Shown here piece after piece: positions 11,290 to 21,942 of a stretch of DNA of 64,000 bases; within the stretch, counting starts at the first letter, position 1, and every line of letters begins with the position of its first letter. Location: positions 3,337,218-3,401,217 of the forward strand of contig JBCFYV010000012.1 in assembly GCA_039000515.1 (NCBI GenBank), in the 5' to 3' direction. Under the pieces are notes generated by a model. The model saw only the letters and a program-made list of their open reading frames with translations. It was not told where the DNA came from and did not search any database. The DNA is from Timema cristinae. Taxonomy: Eukaryota; Arthropoda; Insecta; Phasmatodea; Timematidae. The position numbers were made by a program, and so were the translations under genes.

Positions 11290-12414
11290 ATGGATCGGAC
11301 ACCGATGGACACTTCTGAAATACTTGGCTGTAAATCTCAAGTATACAAGCTAAACCGAGAGGCGTTAATTGCGGAGCTCGTGGGCCGAGGGATAGCCGTT
11401 AACCCCGAATCCACTGTTCGTGAATTGAGGACCATGCTGTCTCGGGAGTTGGGTGAGAAAAATCCATTATTTTCTGACGTTGATAATAGTGATGTGCCCG
11501 GTCAGGTGGTCGGTAGGAATAGAGAGGTCCCTATGACCAGTGTTGAGAGGCAGGCCCCATTAGATCCTGTTGGTAACACATTATCTTCGCAGAACCCACT
11601 CTCTAACCATGTTATTGTTCGGTCAGACGGTTCACATGATAGTAGGACTCGGTCCAAAGTAGTCAGTGATTGGTTGAATCGCATTCCTGTGTGTGATGGA
11701 CAGAATAGTTCCGCGTTGTTCGCTTTCCTGCTGGAAGTAAACAAAGTCCATAAATTACGTCTGGTTGAGGACGCGGAAATATTAGTGTTATGTCTGGGGA
11801 AAACTTCAGGGTTCTTAACACACCTTATCTCCGAGGGGATAAGTCAGGGGACCCCCTGGGTTACTGTTATGGATAACATATTTGACTCTCTAGTTTCTAG
11901 GAGAGAGAGGGAACGTTTATGTTCAGAATTCGTGTACCGTTTCCAACTTCCACACGAGTCTCTTAGGATTTTTATTCTTTCTGTGTCAGAAGCAGCGAGC
12001 ATCCTCAATTTAAAACTCAGTGAGCGACAAATCGTAGAAATTATTCTAGAGAATGTGTCGCCTCTTACTAGGAGACATTTTGTATTTTCCCAATTGCCGT
12101 GTTCCTTTACAGAGTTGTACTCTCTGGCTTCCAAAATTGAGGGATCACTTTTGGGTGAACGGGAATATTTTGAGAAGCACCCTATTACAGTGTCTAAACC
12201 CTCCGCTTCATCAACCCCTTTTAACCAGAAGTCAAAAAACAGCTTGGGTCAGCTTACATATTCTCAGACGCCCCCCGTGATTAATAGACCTTATAATAGC
12301 AAACCTACTGGACATCGAGGAGGGAATAATAGTCGCGACCTATCTCGAGTTAGATGTTTTGGTTGTAAGCAATTAGGGCACCTCCGGTACCAATGTCCGG
12401 CGGGAAACGTGTGA
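11290..12414 (+). CDS. gag: Gag polyprotein of element 1
   Basis: A 374-residue structural protein that should form the retrotransposon particle and package RNA. The ATG at 11290 was chosen because it sits in gccATGG and matches the gag start of element 2; the frame is open a little further upstream. Residues about 16-54 form a SAP-like helix pair (LNREALIAELVGRGI, then TVRELRTMLSREL). The middle (about 125-310) is a helical capsid-like region conserved with element 2 (LVSRRERERLCSEF, ENVSPLTRRHFVFS). Residues 356-369 are a CCHC zinc knuckle, CFGCKQLGHLRYQC, the nucleic-acid-binding motif of Gag. The stop TGA (12412-12414) follows the slippery site at 12402-12408, from which ribosomes would enter pol. 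No frame break was seen. Confidence 0.93.
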   Translation: MDRTPMDTSEILGCKSQVYKLNREALIAELVGRGIAVNPESTVRELRTMLSRELGEKNPLFSDVDNSDVPGQVVGRNREVPMTSVERQAPLDPVGNTLSSQNPLSNHVIVRSDGSHDSRTRSKVVSDWLNRIPVCDGQNSSALFAFLLEVNKVHKLRLVEDAEILVLCLGKTSGFLTHLISEGISQGTPWVTVMDNIFDSLVSRRERERLCSEFVYRFQLPHESLRIFILSVSEAASILNLKLSERQIVEIILENVSPLTRRHFVFSQLPCSFTELYSLASKIEGSLLGEREYFEKHPITVSKPSASSTPFNQKSKNSLGQLTYSQTPPVINRPYNSKPTGHRGGNNSRDLSRVRCFGCKQLGHLRYQCPAGNV

Positions 12415-12473
12415 CGTGTAACCTGAGGAGTGGTAAAGTTACACGACGCTTTACTAATATTAATAAACCACTC
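12402..12473 (+). promoter_or_regulatory. -1 frameshift signal: GGGAAAC plus H-type pseudoknot
   Basis: In the gag frame the heptamer reads G GGA AAC (12402-12408), matching X XXY YYZ. After a 6-nt spacer that includes the gag TGA, CGTGTAAC (12415-12422) pairs perfectly with GTTACACG (12438-12445). Loop bases GAGTGGT (12428-12434) pair perfectly with ACCACTC (12467-12473), giving an 8-bp stem 1, a 7-bp stem 2 and a 21-nt loop 3. Slippage by -1 moves ribosomes into the protease-pol frame. Pairings are read directly from the sequence; function is inferred from retroviral precedent. Confidence 0.85.
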
Positions 12474-15400
12474 GAGACCCCTATCCCCATGGTCGAATTT
12501 TGTATTGGGTCAAATCACGGTGCCGCTTTAGTCGACACGGGCGCTAACGCATCGTTCATTAATGCTGAGTTTCTGAGTAGCATCCGGGGTAATAAACTCA
12601 AATGTGACGTTCAAATAAATAAGTGTGCTCCCCGTACATTTGTTTTAGGGAATGGAAGTAGCATTATTATTGACAGATTTGTTTATCCGTCTCTCAAAAT
12701 TAATCGTTTTTCTTGGAAAAGAAAGTTATATGTTGTAAGCAAACTAGTATGCGACGTCATATTAGGAATGGACTTTTTGTGGGATACTAGAGGTATCTTA
12801 GACTTAAGCTTGGGACATTTAAGGTTTGGGTTTAATTCTCAGATTAAAGTGCCATTGTGTCTATGTTCTAGACCCATGTGGTGTAGTCACTTAGGAAGCG
12901 ATGAAGATCGCGTTAATACCTTGATTAAGAAGTACTCGGATGTCATAACACCCGTCTGGGGAAAATGTGACATACTCCCCTATGATATTGTAGTCACGGA
13001 CGAGATTCCGGTTAGGTCGGGTCCCTATTCATGTAACCCACCCAAAATGAAAATATTTCGCGAGTTGATAGAGGACTTAGAACAGAAGGGGGTGATTAGG
13101 CCATCTAAATCCCCGTACGCTAGTCCAGCATTTATTATTCCGAGAAAGGGACAAGGACACAGGTTGATTGTAGACTATAGGAAGGTAAATAAAAAAATCC
13201 AGTTTGATCCCTACCCCATGCCTAGTGTGGAGAGTGCGTTCCAACATCTAGGGGCGCTAAAGTGTATAGTCTCATTGACTTGAATGCCAGTTTTTTACAA
13301 TGCGCTCTCACAGAGCGGTCAAAGAAGTTCACGGCGTTTGTTACCCCTTGGCAATTATACGAATTTAATCGTGTACCGTTGGGCGCTAGTATCGGTGGCC
13401 AGGCATTAAGCCGTGTTCTGGATCACATCTTCTCAGACTTAAAATATAAGTTCGTCTTTAATTACCTTGACGACATCTGTGTATACAGTAATTCTCTTGA
13501 TGAACATCTTGAACATTTAGACATTGTACTGAGCCGTTTGCGTCTGGCGGGTTTGACTGTTAACCCCGACAAGGTCGCGTGGGCCAAGCAATCTATCAAG
13601 TATCTTGGGTATATTATTTCCAATGGGAATATGCTGGTCGACCCCGAAAGGGTGAAACCCATTGTCGATTACCCCCAACCAAAAAACATAAAGGGTGTGA
13701 TGCGTTTCATTGGCATGTGCGCTTACTACGCACGCTTTATCCCGCATTTCTCTGAAATTGCTGCCCCCTTAAATTACTTAAAGAAAAAAGGTGTCTCATT
13801 TGTCTGGGGAGAGGAACAATCCCGTGCTTTCAAAACTCTCAAGAGCAAACTGATCAGCCCCGAGGTCTTGCACATGCCCGATTTCACTTGCCCTTTTCTT
13901 CTTCATGTCGACGCTTCTTCTGTCGCCCTTGGCGCGGTTTTGTCCCAGAGAACTGCGGACGGTGTTCGTCCCGTGGCCTTTGCGAGCAAAACCTTGTCTC
14001 AGGCAGAACAGAAATATAGTGCTTTCGAGAAAGAATGTCTGTCATGTGTTGTGGGCGTTGAGAAATTCTCTGACTATCTAGAACAGCGCGAATTCGAACT
14101 ATACACTGACAACATGGCGTTGTCATGGATGTGGCGACACCCAAAGCAGTTAGGAAAGATCGGGAGGTGGGTGCTACGCCTTTCGAAATACAAATTCAGC
14201 ACGCATCACGTTCCTGGAAGGGATAACGTGACTGCTGATGCCCTATCTCGGATGGCGGAAGATCTGGAGCCGATTGAGACCCAAAATATTGTACAGCCTT
14301 TTAATGTAATTCATTCCATCCCGGAGTCATTCATCTCGATTCGAGATCATCAAGGGAGTGACTCGTGGTGCTTGGAACTAATAGATAAAATTAATAAGGG
14401 AGAGGAGGTGGGTCCTTATTCTCTTTTCAAAGGACTTCTTGTGATATCTAGTGGGAAAGGGAAAGGAAGGAAGATTGTTGTCCCGACTGTGGTACGCAAA
14501 ATGTTGTTGCGTTATTTCCATCATTCTATTGTTGGTGGTCACCTGGGTATACTTAAAACTTATCGTAAAATTTCTAGGGAGTTCTTTTGGCCAGGGATGT
14601 ACAGAGATGTGAAACTGCAAGTTAAGCAGTGTGAAGATTGCCAAAAAGCAAAACCGGCGCAGAACACGAAAGTTGGGCTTCATTCGGCCGATGTGGCTCG
14701 ACTTCCGTGGGAAAAGGTGTTCGTCGACTATGTTGGCCCCCTGCCCCGATCCTCCTTAGGAAATACTTGTATACTCATTGTGTTGGATGCTTTCTCTAAA
14801 TTTGTGATTATTTTACCGTTGAGGGACATGAAAGCTAAGACCACTGCTAACGCGCTCACTAGACGCGTGTGGGCGATATTTGGTGCCCCCCGAAGTTTAG
14901 TGAGCGATAATGGGCCCTGTTTTAGGTCTGCCACTTTCAAAGACTTGTGCTTTGGATGGGGCATTAAACACATAACCACCAGCCCCCACTATCCTTGCCC
15001 TAACCACGTGGAGCGTTTCAATAGGAATCTTAAGGTGGCCTTAACCATTTTCCACTCGGTTGATCAAGCTAGATGGGATCGTGATATTGAGTTCTTAAAT
15101 GTCGCATTTAATTCCGCGTTTCATGAGTCAACCAATGCCTCTCCGGCTTCGGTGTTCCTGGGTAGAGAACTCAACCACCCTCTGTTAACGGTATGGGATG
15201 TGGACCCCTTGCTGGGCGGGGATGAGAAGTTCTCGCATAAAGATAGGTGCCAAAAGGCCTTCGAAGCTTTAAAAAGGGCCCATAAAAAGGTGGCTGATAG
15301 GTATAACCTTGGACGTGCCCCTGTTTCGGTTGCTATTGGAGACCTGGTCCTCAATAAAAGTTATCCACAGAGCTCCGCAATTGACAAAATCTCAGCAAAA

Positions 15401-15562
15401 CTCAGTCCGAAGTGGAATGGTCCATGGCGAGTGGAGCGATTCCTCACCCCTGTAACTGTACTGATTAGTGATGTTGGGGACCCTTCAATCACCAGGCGGG
15501 CCCACGTATCTCAAATTAAATCCTGTGGCATCAAAGAGTCCTCATCCCTGGTCCAGGGATGA
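12409..15562 (+). pseudogene. pol: Pol polyprotein of element 1, one frame break
   Basis: Pol lies in the -1 frame of gag. Protease has LVDTGANASF with the catalytic Asp codon at 12534. RT begins near 12980 (IRPSKSPYASPAFIIPRK, LIVDYRKVNKK) and has YLDD at 13463-13474. RNase H follows (HVDASSVALGAVLSQR, ECLSCV, LYTDN, TADALSR). Integrase has an HHCC finger (HHSIVGGHLG to CEDCQKAK), core DDE residues in FVDYVGPLPRS, SDNGPCF and VERFNRNLK, and a GPW module near the end (KWNGPWRVERF). The stop is at 15560-15562. Within RT, between PSVESAFQHLG and SLIDLNASF, the frame changes near the G run at 13251-13254. This is the only lesion found; it is a one-base offset at a homopolymer, so an assembly error is possible. 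Confidence 0.9.
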
Positions 15563-16226
15563 GTATGTGTGTGAGTCCGTGCTGTAAAAGTGTAAGTGTT
15601 AGTATGTAAGTTATTTATCATCTCCGGGAAAGCCCGCAGATTAAGCAACAGAGATAATTACCAGATTTTGTAAACTTAAGATTGTAAGATGGAATCTCCT
15701 AGTTGAAGCAATGTTAACTCCAATAAATGGATGATATCCTCGCAGGAGACATCATGATCTGGTATAATCCCAGTATTATAGCAAAGTAAAATTACTAGAG
15801 AAATCTTTACTACAGGTTATATAATGACTATTTTTTTTTAATTGTGACTTTGAATGCTAGGTTAGATTTTTGCTTGCGATTGTAATGCTTTATATTATAT
15901 CAGGTTGTGTACGGCTAATGGAGAGATAAAATTCTGGTGGTGTTCGTTGGGTACTCGCTTTGTGTTTATTTGTTCAGTGGGATCCTTCATCCCTCCTTCA
16001 TTCCTGTCGTCGAGCCAAAGAACAGAAGAGCCCGAAATGCCTACGGTTTAGTACAGCGCAGTTGCTGGGGTGGCGAGGACAGGCTGAAAGGCGTGGAGCA
16101 CTTGCCAGATTGACGGAGAGCGGTGTTGACCAGCTGCTGATACTGAGATCAAGGAAGACGTCACTTGGATCGCTGTGTCAAAAGCTTGGACCACCCGAAT
16201 TCCTGAGAGCGGAAGAGGCTGCCTCG
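15563..16226 (+). other. 3' untranslated region of element 1
   Basis: No env-like or other convincing ORF was seen between the end of pol and the polypurine tract. The ORF at 15960-16442 crosses the tract into the LTR and is not credible. Confidence 0.6.
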
Positions 16227-16243
16227 TGTAGGGGCGGAGGATT
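16227..16243 (+). promoter_or_regulatory. Polypurine tract of element 1
   Basis: The purine-rich run gtaggggcggaggat lies immediately before the TG of the 3' LTR, the expected site for plus-strand DNA priming. Confidence 0.8.
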
Positions 16244-17798
16244 TGTACCGTGGTCGCATACTACACCGCCACCACTTAGTTCGCCTGGCTACTCACCCTG
16301 TTTTACTGCCCTGTCGGAGAACACATTCGAGGCCGAAGGCGAGCTTTTTCGACCAGTACGATCCACTCACACAACAAACAAACTCTATCTAACGTCCTGG
16401 AAGAACAACCTGTTGTTTCATCATCAAGATAGATGGGAGTGAATAAAGCGCGTGCGCGATCTGATAAACTTGGCTAGCTCTCAATTGTCGTGTACTCGTC
16501 ACCCCCCACCCCCTGTAATCCAAGACCAAGACTTCATGGCGTTCTGCGCAGGCGCCGATGAGGTCTTCTAGTCGCCGATTGGACAATATGATATCGAATT
16601 ATGGCTATTCATTCCAACCCCCTTTTTTTCCCCTCTGAATTCAAATGAATAAAGGCGAGTGTTTGACATGGGAAAAATGACTCTTTGATGCCACTAGCCG
16701 TTAGAGGAACTAATACTCCCAACAATGTAAGTTGACATAATGATGACGAGCTAGTTAGAGGTATTGCATCGGTAAATGGTAGACTGTAGGTTATAAATTG
16801 ATTCTCCAGTATGTGAACAGTTTAGCAGTACTAAATGTAGTACTTTGGATACTTGTTGTACTTTAATGTTATGATTAGAAATTTAGGACAATTTACTTTC
16901 AATATGTTTATATATCTAATTTCGCAGGTTAACCAAAATAGCCTTTGGAGAACTAAAGTTAGTTGCTTAGATATTTGTCATGTTATAATGTTATGATTAG
17001 AAATTTAGGACAATTTACTTTCAATATGTTTATATATCTAATTTCGCAGGTTAACCGAAATAGGTTTTGGAGAACTAAAGTTAGTTGCTTAGATATTTGT
17101 CATGTTATAATGTTATGATTAGAAATTTAGGACAATTTACTTTCAATATGTTTATATATCTAATTTCGCAGGTTAACCAAAATAGGTTTTGGAGAACTAA
17201 AGTTAGTTGCTTAGATATTTGTCATGTTATAATGTTATGATTAGAAATTTAGGACAATTTACTTTCTATATGTTTATATATCTAATTCCGCAGGTTAAAC
17301 AAAGTAGGTTTTGGGAAACTAAGTTTAGTAATTTAAATATTTGTTATGCTACATTGTTTTGCTTAGAAATTTATTTGAAGTAACTTTCAATATGTTTATA
17401 TATTAAATCCTGTGGGTTAACAAACGTAGGGTATGCTAGTTTAGGAGAACTAAGTATAGTACTTTAAGTAGTTGTCATGATATATTGTTTTGACTAGCTA
17501 ATCAGGAGTATCTATGTTTTGATGACCAGAGCGAGTAAGAATGCGCCAAGCTTAAATTCTAAATATTATGTCATATATATATATATATTTTTTTATATTT
17601 TACATCTTGTTATATTGTTAAATAAACTGGCCAAAGCTTAGTATCTTGTTATCTCCTGTTTTGTTTTTGCGAGGTCCCTGCCTTATATACAAGTTGTTTA
17701 AATAATCAAATAGGGAATATTTACCTAACTTGAGTGGTGGTCAATAAGGATCCCTGTGATTTAACTAAATAAATGCCTAAACATTTAAGCATGGTTGA
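16244..17798 (+). repeat. 3' LTR of element 1 (1555 bp)
   Basis: Near-identical to 9633-11187. Differences noticed: an extra T near 16303, one A-to-T substitution in the third 121-bp repeat, a different AT/T-run composition near 17575-17590, and one C fewer near 17781. Confidence 0.94.
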
Positions 17799-20700
17799 CG
17801 ACTAGTGTGTGTAAGGTAGGATATATGGCCGACCAGTCTGTGTAAGGTAGGAGTGATGACCGACCATTGTGTATAAGGTAGGAGAGATGGCCGACCAGTG
17901 TGTGTAAGGTAGGAGATATGGCCGACCAGTGTGTGTAAGGTAGGAGAAATGGTCGACTAGTGTGTGTAAGCTAGGAGCGATGGCCGACCAGTGTATGTAA
18001 GGTAGGAGAGATGGCCGACCAGTGTGTGTAGGGTAGGAGAGATGGTCGACCAGTGTGTGTAAGGTAGGAGAGATGGCCGACTAGTGTGTGTAAGGTAGGA
18101 GAGATGGCCAACCAGTGTGTGTAAGGTAGGAGAGATGGCCGACCAGTGTGTGTAAGGTAGGAGATATGGCCGACCAGTGTGTGTAGGGTAGGAGAGATGG
18201 TCGACCAGTGTGTGTAAGGTTGGAGAGATGGCCGACTAGTGTGTGTATGTTAAGAGATATGGCCGAGAGAAGTGTGTGTAAGGTAGGAGCAATGGCCGAC
18301 CAGTGTGTGTAAGGTAGGAGATATGGCCGACCAGTGTGTGTAAGGTAGGAGAGATGGCCGAGCATTGTGTGTAAGGTAGGAGAGATGGTCGACTAGTGTG
18401 TGTAAGGTAGGAGAGATGGTCGACTAGTGTGTGTAAGGTAGGAGATATGGCCGACCAGTGTGTGTAAGGTAGGAGAGATGGCCGACTAGTGTGTGTAAGG
18501 TAGGAGATATGGCCGACCAGTGTGTGTAAGGTAGGAGAGATGGCTGACCAGTGTGTTTAGGGTAGGAGATATGGCCGACCAGTGTGTGTAAGGTAGGAGA
18601 GGTGGCCGACTAGTGTGTGTGAGGTAGGAGATATGGCCGACCAGTGTGTGTAAGGTAGAGAGATGGCTGACCAGGGTGTTTAGGGTAGGAGAGATGGCCG
18701 ACTAGTTTGTGTAAGGTAGGAGAGATGGCTGACTAGTGTGTGTAAGGTAGGAGAGATGGCCGACTAGTGTGTGTAAGGTAGGAGAAATGTTCGACCAGTG
18801 TGTGTAGGTAGGAGAGATGGTCGACCTAGTGTGTGTAAGGTAGGAGAGATGGTCGACTAGTGTGTGTAAAGTAGGAGAGATGGTCGACCAGTGTGTGTAA
18901 GGTAGGAGAGATGTGCACCAGTGTGTGTAAGGTAGGAGAGATCGTTGATAGTGTGTGTAAAGAAAGAAGATGATATGACTAGTATGTGTAAGGTAGGTAG
19001 AGATAGTCACCAGTGTGTGTAAGGTAGGAAGATAGCCGACCATTGTAAGTTAGGAGATATGGTTGACCAGTGTGTCTAAGGTAATAGAGAATGGTTGACA
19101 AGTGTGTGTAGGGTAAGAGTGATGATTGACCAGTGTGTGTAAGGTAAGAGAGATGGTACCAGTGTGTGTAGGTTAGGAGAGATGGCCGACCAGTGTGTGT
19201 AGGGTAGGAGATATGGTCGACCAGTGTGTGTAAGGTAGGAGAGTATGTTTGACCAGTGTGTGTAAGGTAAGAGAGATGATTGACCAGTGTGTGTAAGGTA
19301 GGAGAATGGCCGACCAGTGTGTGTTAAGGTATGAGAGATGTGTCTACCAGTGTGTGTATGGTAGGAGAGATGGCCGACCAGTCTGTGTAAGGTAGGATAA
19401 TGGTTGACCATGTGTGTAAGTTAAGAGAGATGATTGACCAGTGTGTGTAAGGTAGGAGAGATGTTGACCATTATGTGTAGGTTAGGAGAGATGGCTGACC
19501 AATATGTGTAGGGTAGGAGAGATGGCCGACCAGTGTGTGTAAGGTAGGATAGATGGCCGACCATTGTTTGTAAGGTAGGAAAGATGCCGACAGTCTGTGT
19601 AAGGTAGGAGAGATGGTTGACCAGTGTGTGTAAGGTAGGAGAGATGGTCGCACAGTGTATGTAAGTTAAGAGAGATATTGACAAGTGTGTGTAGGTAGGA
19701 GAGATGGTCGACCAGTGTGTGTAAGTTAGGAAGATATGCCGACCTATTGTTAAGTTAGGAGAGATGGTTGACCAGTGTGTTAAGGTAATGGAGAATGGTC
19801 CGACCAGTGTGTGTAGGTAGAGAAATGCCGACCAGTGTGTGTAAGGTAAGAGAGATGGTCGACCAGTATGTGTAGGTAGGAGAGATGGTCGACCAGTATG
19901 TGTAGGTAGGAGATATGGCCGACCTATGTATGTAAGGTAGGAGAGATGTTTGACCAGTGTGTGTAAGGTAGAGATATGCCGACCAATGTGTGTAAGGTAG
20001 GAGAAATGGCCGACCAGTGTGTGTAAGGTAGGAGATATGGCGACCAGTGTGTGTAAGGTAGGAGATGTGGCCAACCAGTTGTGTAAGGTAGGAAGATGGT
20101 CTGACCAGTGTGTGTAAGTAGAGAGATGACGACTTGTGTGTAAGGTAGGAGATATGGCCGACTATGTGTAGGTATGAGAATGGCCGACCATGTGTGTAGG
20201 GTAGGAGAGATGGCGACCAGTGTGTGTAAGGTAGGAAGATGGCCGACATTGTGTATGTAAGGTAGGAAGATGCCAACCAGTGTGTGTAAGGTAGGAGAGA
20301 TGGCGACCAGTGTGTGTAAGGTAGGAGATATGGCCGACCAGTGTGTAAGGTAGAGAGATGGTTCGACCAGTGTGTGTAGGGTAGGAGAGATGGTCGACTA
20401 GTGTGTGTAAGTTAGGAGATATGGCCGACTATGTGTGTAAGGTAGGAAAATTTCCGACCGTGTGTAGGGTAGGAGATATGGTCGACCAGTGTGTGTAAGG
20501 TAGGAGAATGGCCGACAGTGTGTGTAAGGTAGGAGATATGGCGACTAGTTGTGTAAGGCAGGAGATATGGCCGAACAGTGTGTTTAAAGTAGGAGATATG
20601 GCCGACCAGTGTTGTAAGGTAGGAGAGATGGCGAACCAGTGTGTGTAAGGTAGGAGATATGGCCGACCATGTGTGTAGGTAGAGAATATGGCCGACCATT

Positions 20701-21842
20701 GTGTGTAAGGTAGGAGAGATGGTCGTCTAGTGTGTGTAAGGTAGGAGATGGTCGACACTAGTGTGTGTAAGGTAGGAGATTGGCCGACCAGTGTGTTTAG
20801 GTAGGAGAGATGGCCGACTAGTGTGTGTAAGGTAGCAGAATGGCCGACTTGTGTGGTAAGGTAGTAGAGATAGCCAACCAGTGTGTGTAGGGTAGGAGAG
20901 ATGGTCGACTAGTGTGTCTAAGGTAGGAGAGATGGTCGACTAGTGTTGTAAGGTAGGCGATGATGCCGTCCATGTGTGTAAGGTAGGAGAGATGGCCGAC
21001 AGTTGTGTAAGGTAGGAGATATGGTCACCAGTGTGTGTAAGGTAGGAGAGATGGCCAACCAGTGTGTTAGGGTAGAGAGAAGGTACGACTAGTGTGTGTA
21101 AGGTAGGAGAGATGGCCCGACTAGTGTGTGTAAGTTAGAAGAGATTTCGACTAGTGTGTGTATGTAGGAGAGATGGCCGACCAATGTGTGTAAGGTAGGT
21201 GAGATGGTCGACTAGAGTGTGTAAGGTAGGAGAGATGGTCGACTAGTGTGTGTAAGGAGGAAAGATGGCCGACCAGTGTGTGTAAGGTAGGAGATATGGC
21301 CGACCATTGTGTGTAAGGTAGGAGAGATGGTCGACAGAGTGTGTAAGTAGGAGAGATATCACTAGTGTGTGTAGGTAGGAGAGATGGCCGACCATTGTGT
21401 GTAAGGTAGGAGAGATGGTCCGACTAGTGTGTGTAAGGTAGGAGATATGGTCGACCAGTGTGTGTAAGGTAGGAGATGGCCGACCAGTGTTTAGGGTAGG
21501 AGAGATGGCCGACTAGTGTGTGTAAGGTAGCAGAGATGGCCGACTTGTGTGCGTAAGGTAGGAGAGATAGCCAACCAGTGTGTGTAGGGTAGGAGAGATG
21601 GTCGACTAGTGTGTCTAAGGTAGGAGAGATGGTCGACTAGTGTGTGTAAGGTAGGAGCGATGGTCGTCCAGTGTGTGTAAGGTAGGAGAGATGGCCGACT
21701 AGTATGTGTAAGGTAGGAGATATGGTCTACCAGTGTGTGTAAGGTAGGAGAGATGGCCAACCAGTGTGTTTAGGGTAGGAGAGAAGGACGACTGGTGTGT
21801 GTAAGGTAGGAGAGATGGTCGACTAGTGTGTGTAAGTTAGAG
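17799..21842. repeat. 31-bp minisatellite array (right part)
   Basis: Roughly 130 further copies of the 31-bp unit. Indels and the ggccgactag variant are commoner than in the left part, so minus-strand frames break more often. It runs straight into the N gap, so its true right edge is unknown. Confidence 0.96.
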
Positions 21843-21942
21843 NNNNNNNNNNNNNNNNNNNNNNNNNNNNNNNNNNNNNNNNNNNNNNNNNNNNNNNNNN
21901 NNNNNNNNNNNNNNNNNNNNNNNNNNNNNNNNNNNNNNNNNN
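21843..21942. other. Assembly gap (100 N)
   Basis: Exactly 100 N, the usual placeholder for a scaffold gap of unknown size. Different minisatellites lie on its two sides, so the join is not supported by sequence. Confidence 0.98.

Larger units (their letters stand above)
9633..17798 (+). mobile_element. LTR retrotransposon 1 (Ty3/gypsy-type), 8166 bp
   Basis: This is a complete element: 5' LTR, short leader, Gag, Pol in the -1 frame, polypurine tract, 3' LTR. CGAC is duplicated at 9629-9632 and 17799-17802; removing the element and one CGAC rebuilds a normal array unit (ggccgactagtgtg). Pol order is protease, RT, RNase H, integrase, as in Ty3/gypsy. There is no chromodomain and no env ORF. 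The LTRs differ only by about one substitution and a few homopolymer or AT-run length changes, so insertion was recent. Proteins and boundaries are given separately. Confidence 0.96.

Noticed and set aside
15563..16243. env gene downstream of pol in element 1 (and 35410-36188 in element 2)
   Set aside because: No ORF with a signal peptide, membrane segment or cleavage motif was seen, and the region is short.
15960..16442. 160-codon ORF
   Set aside because: It crosses the polypurine tract into the 3' LTR; no domain was recognised.
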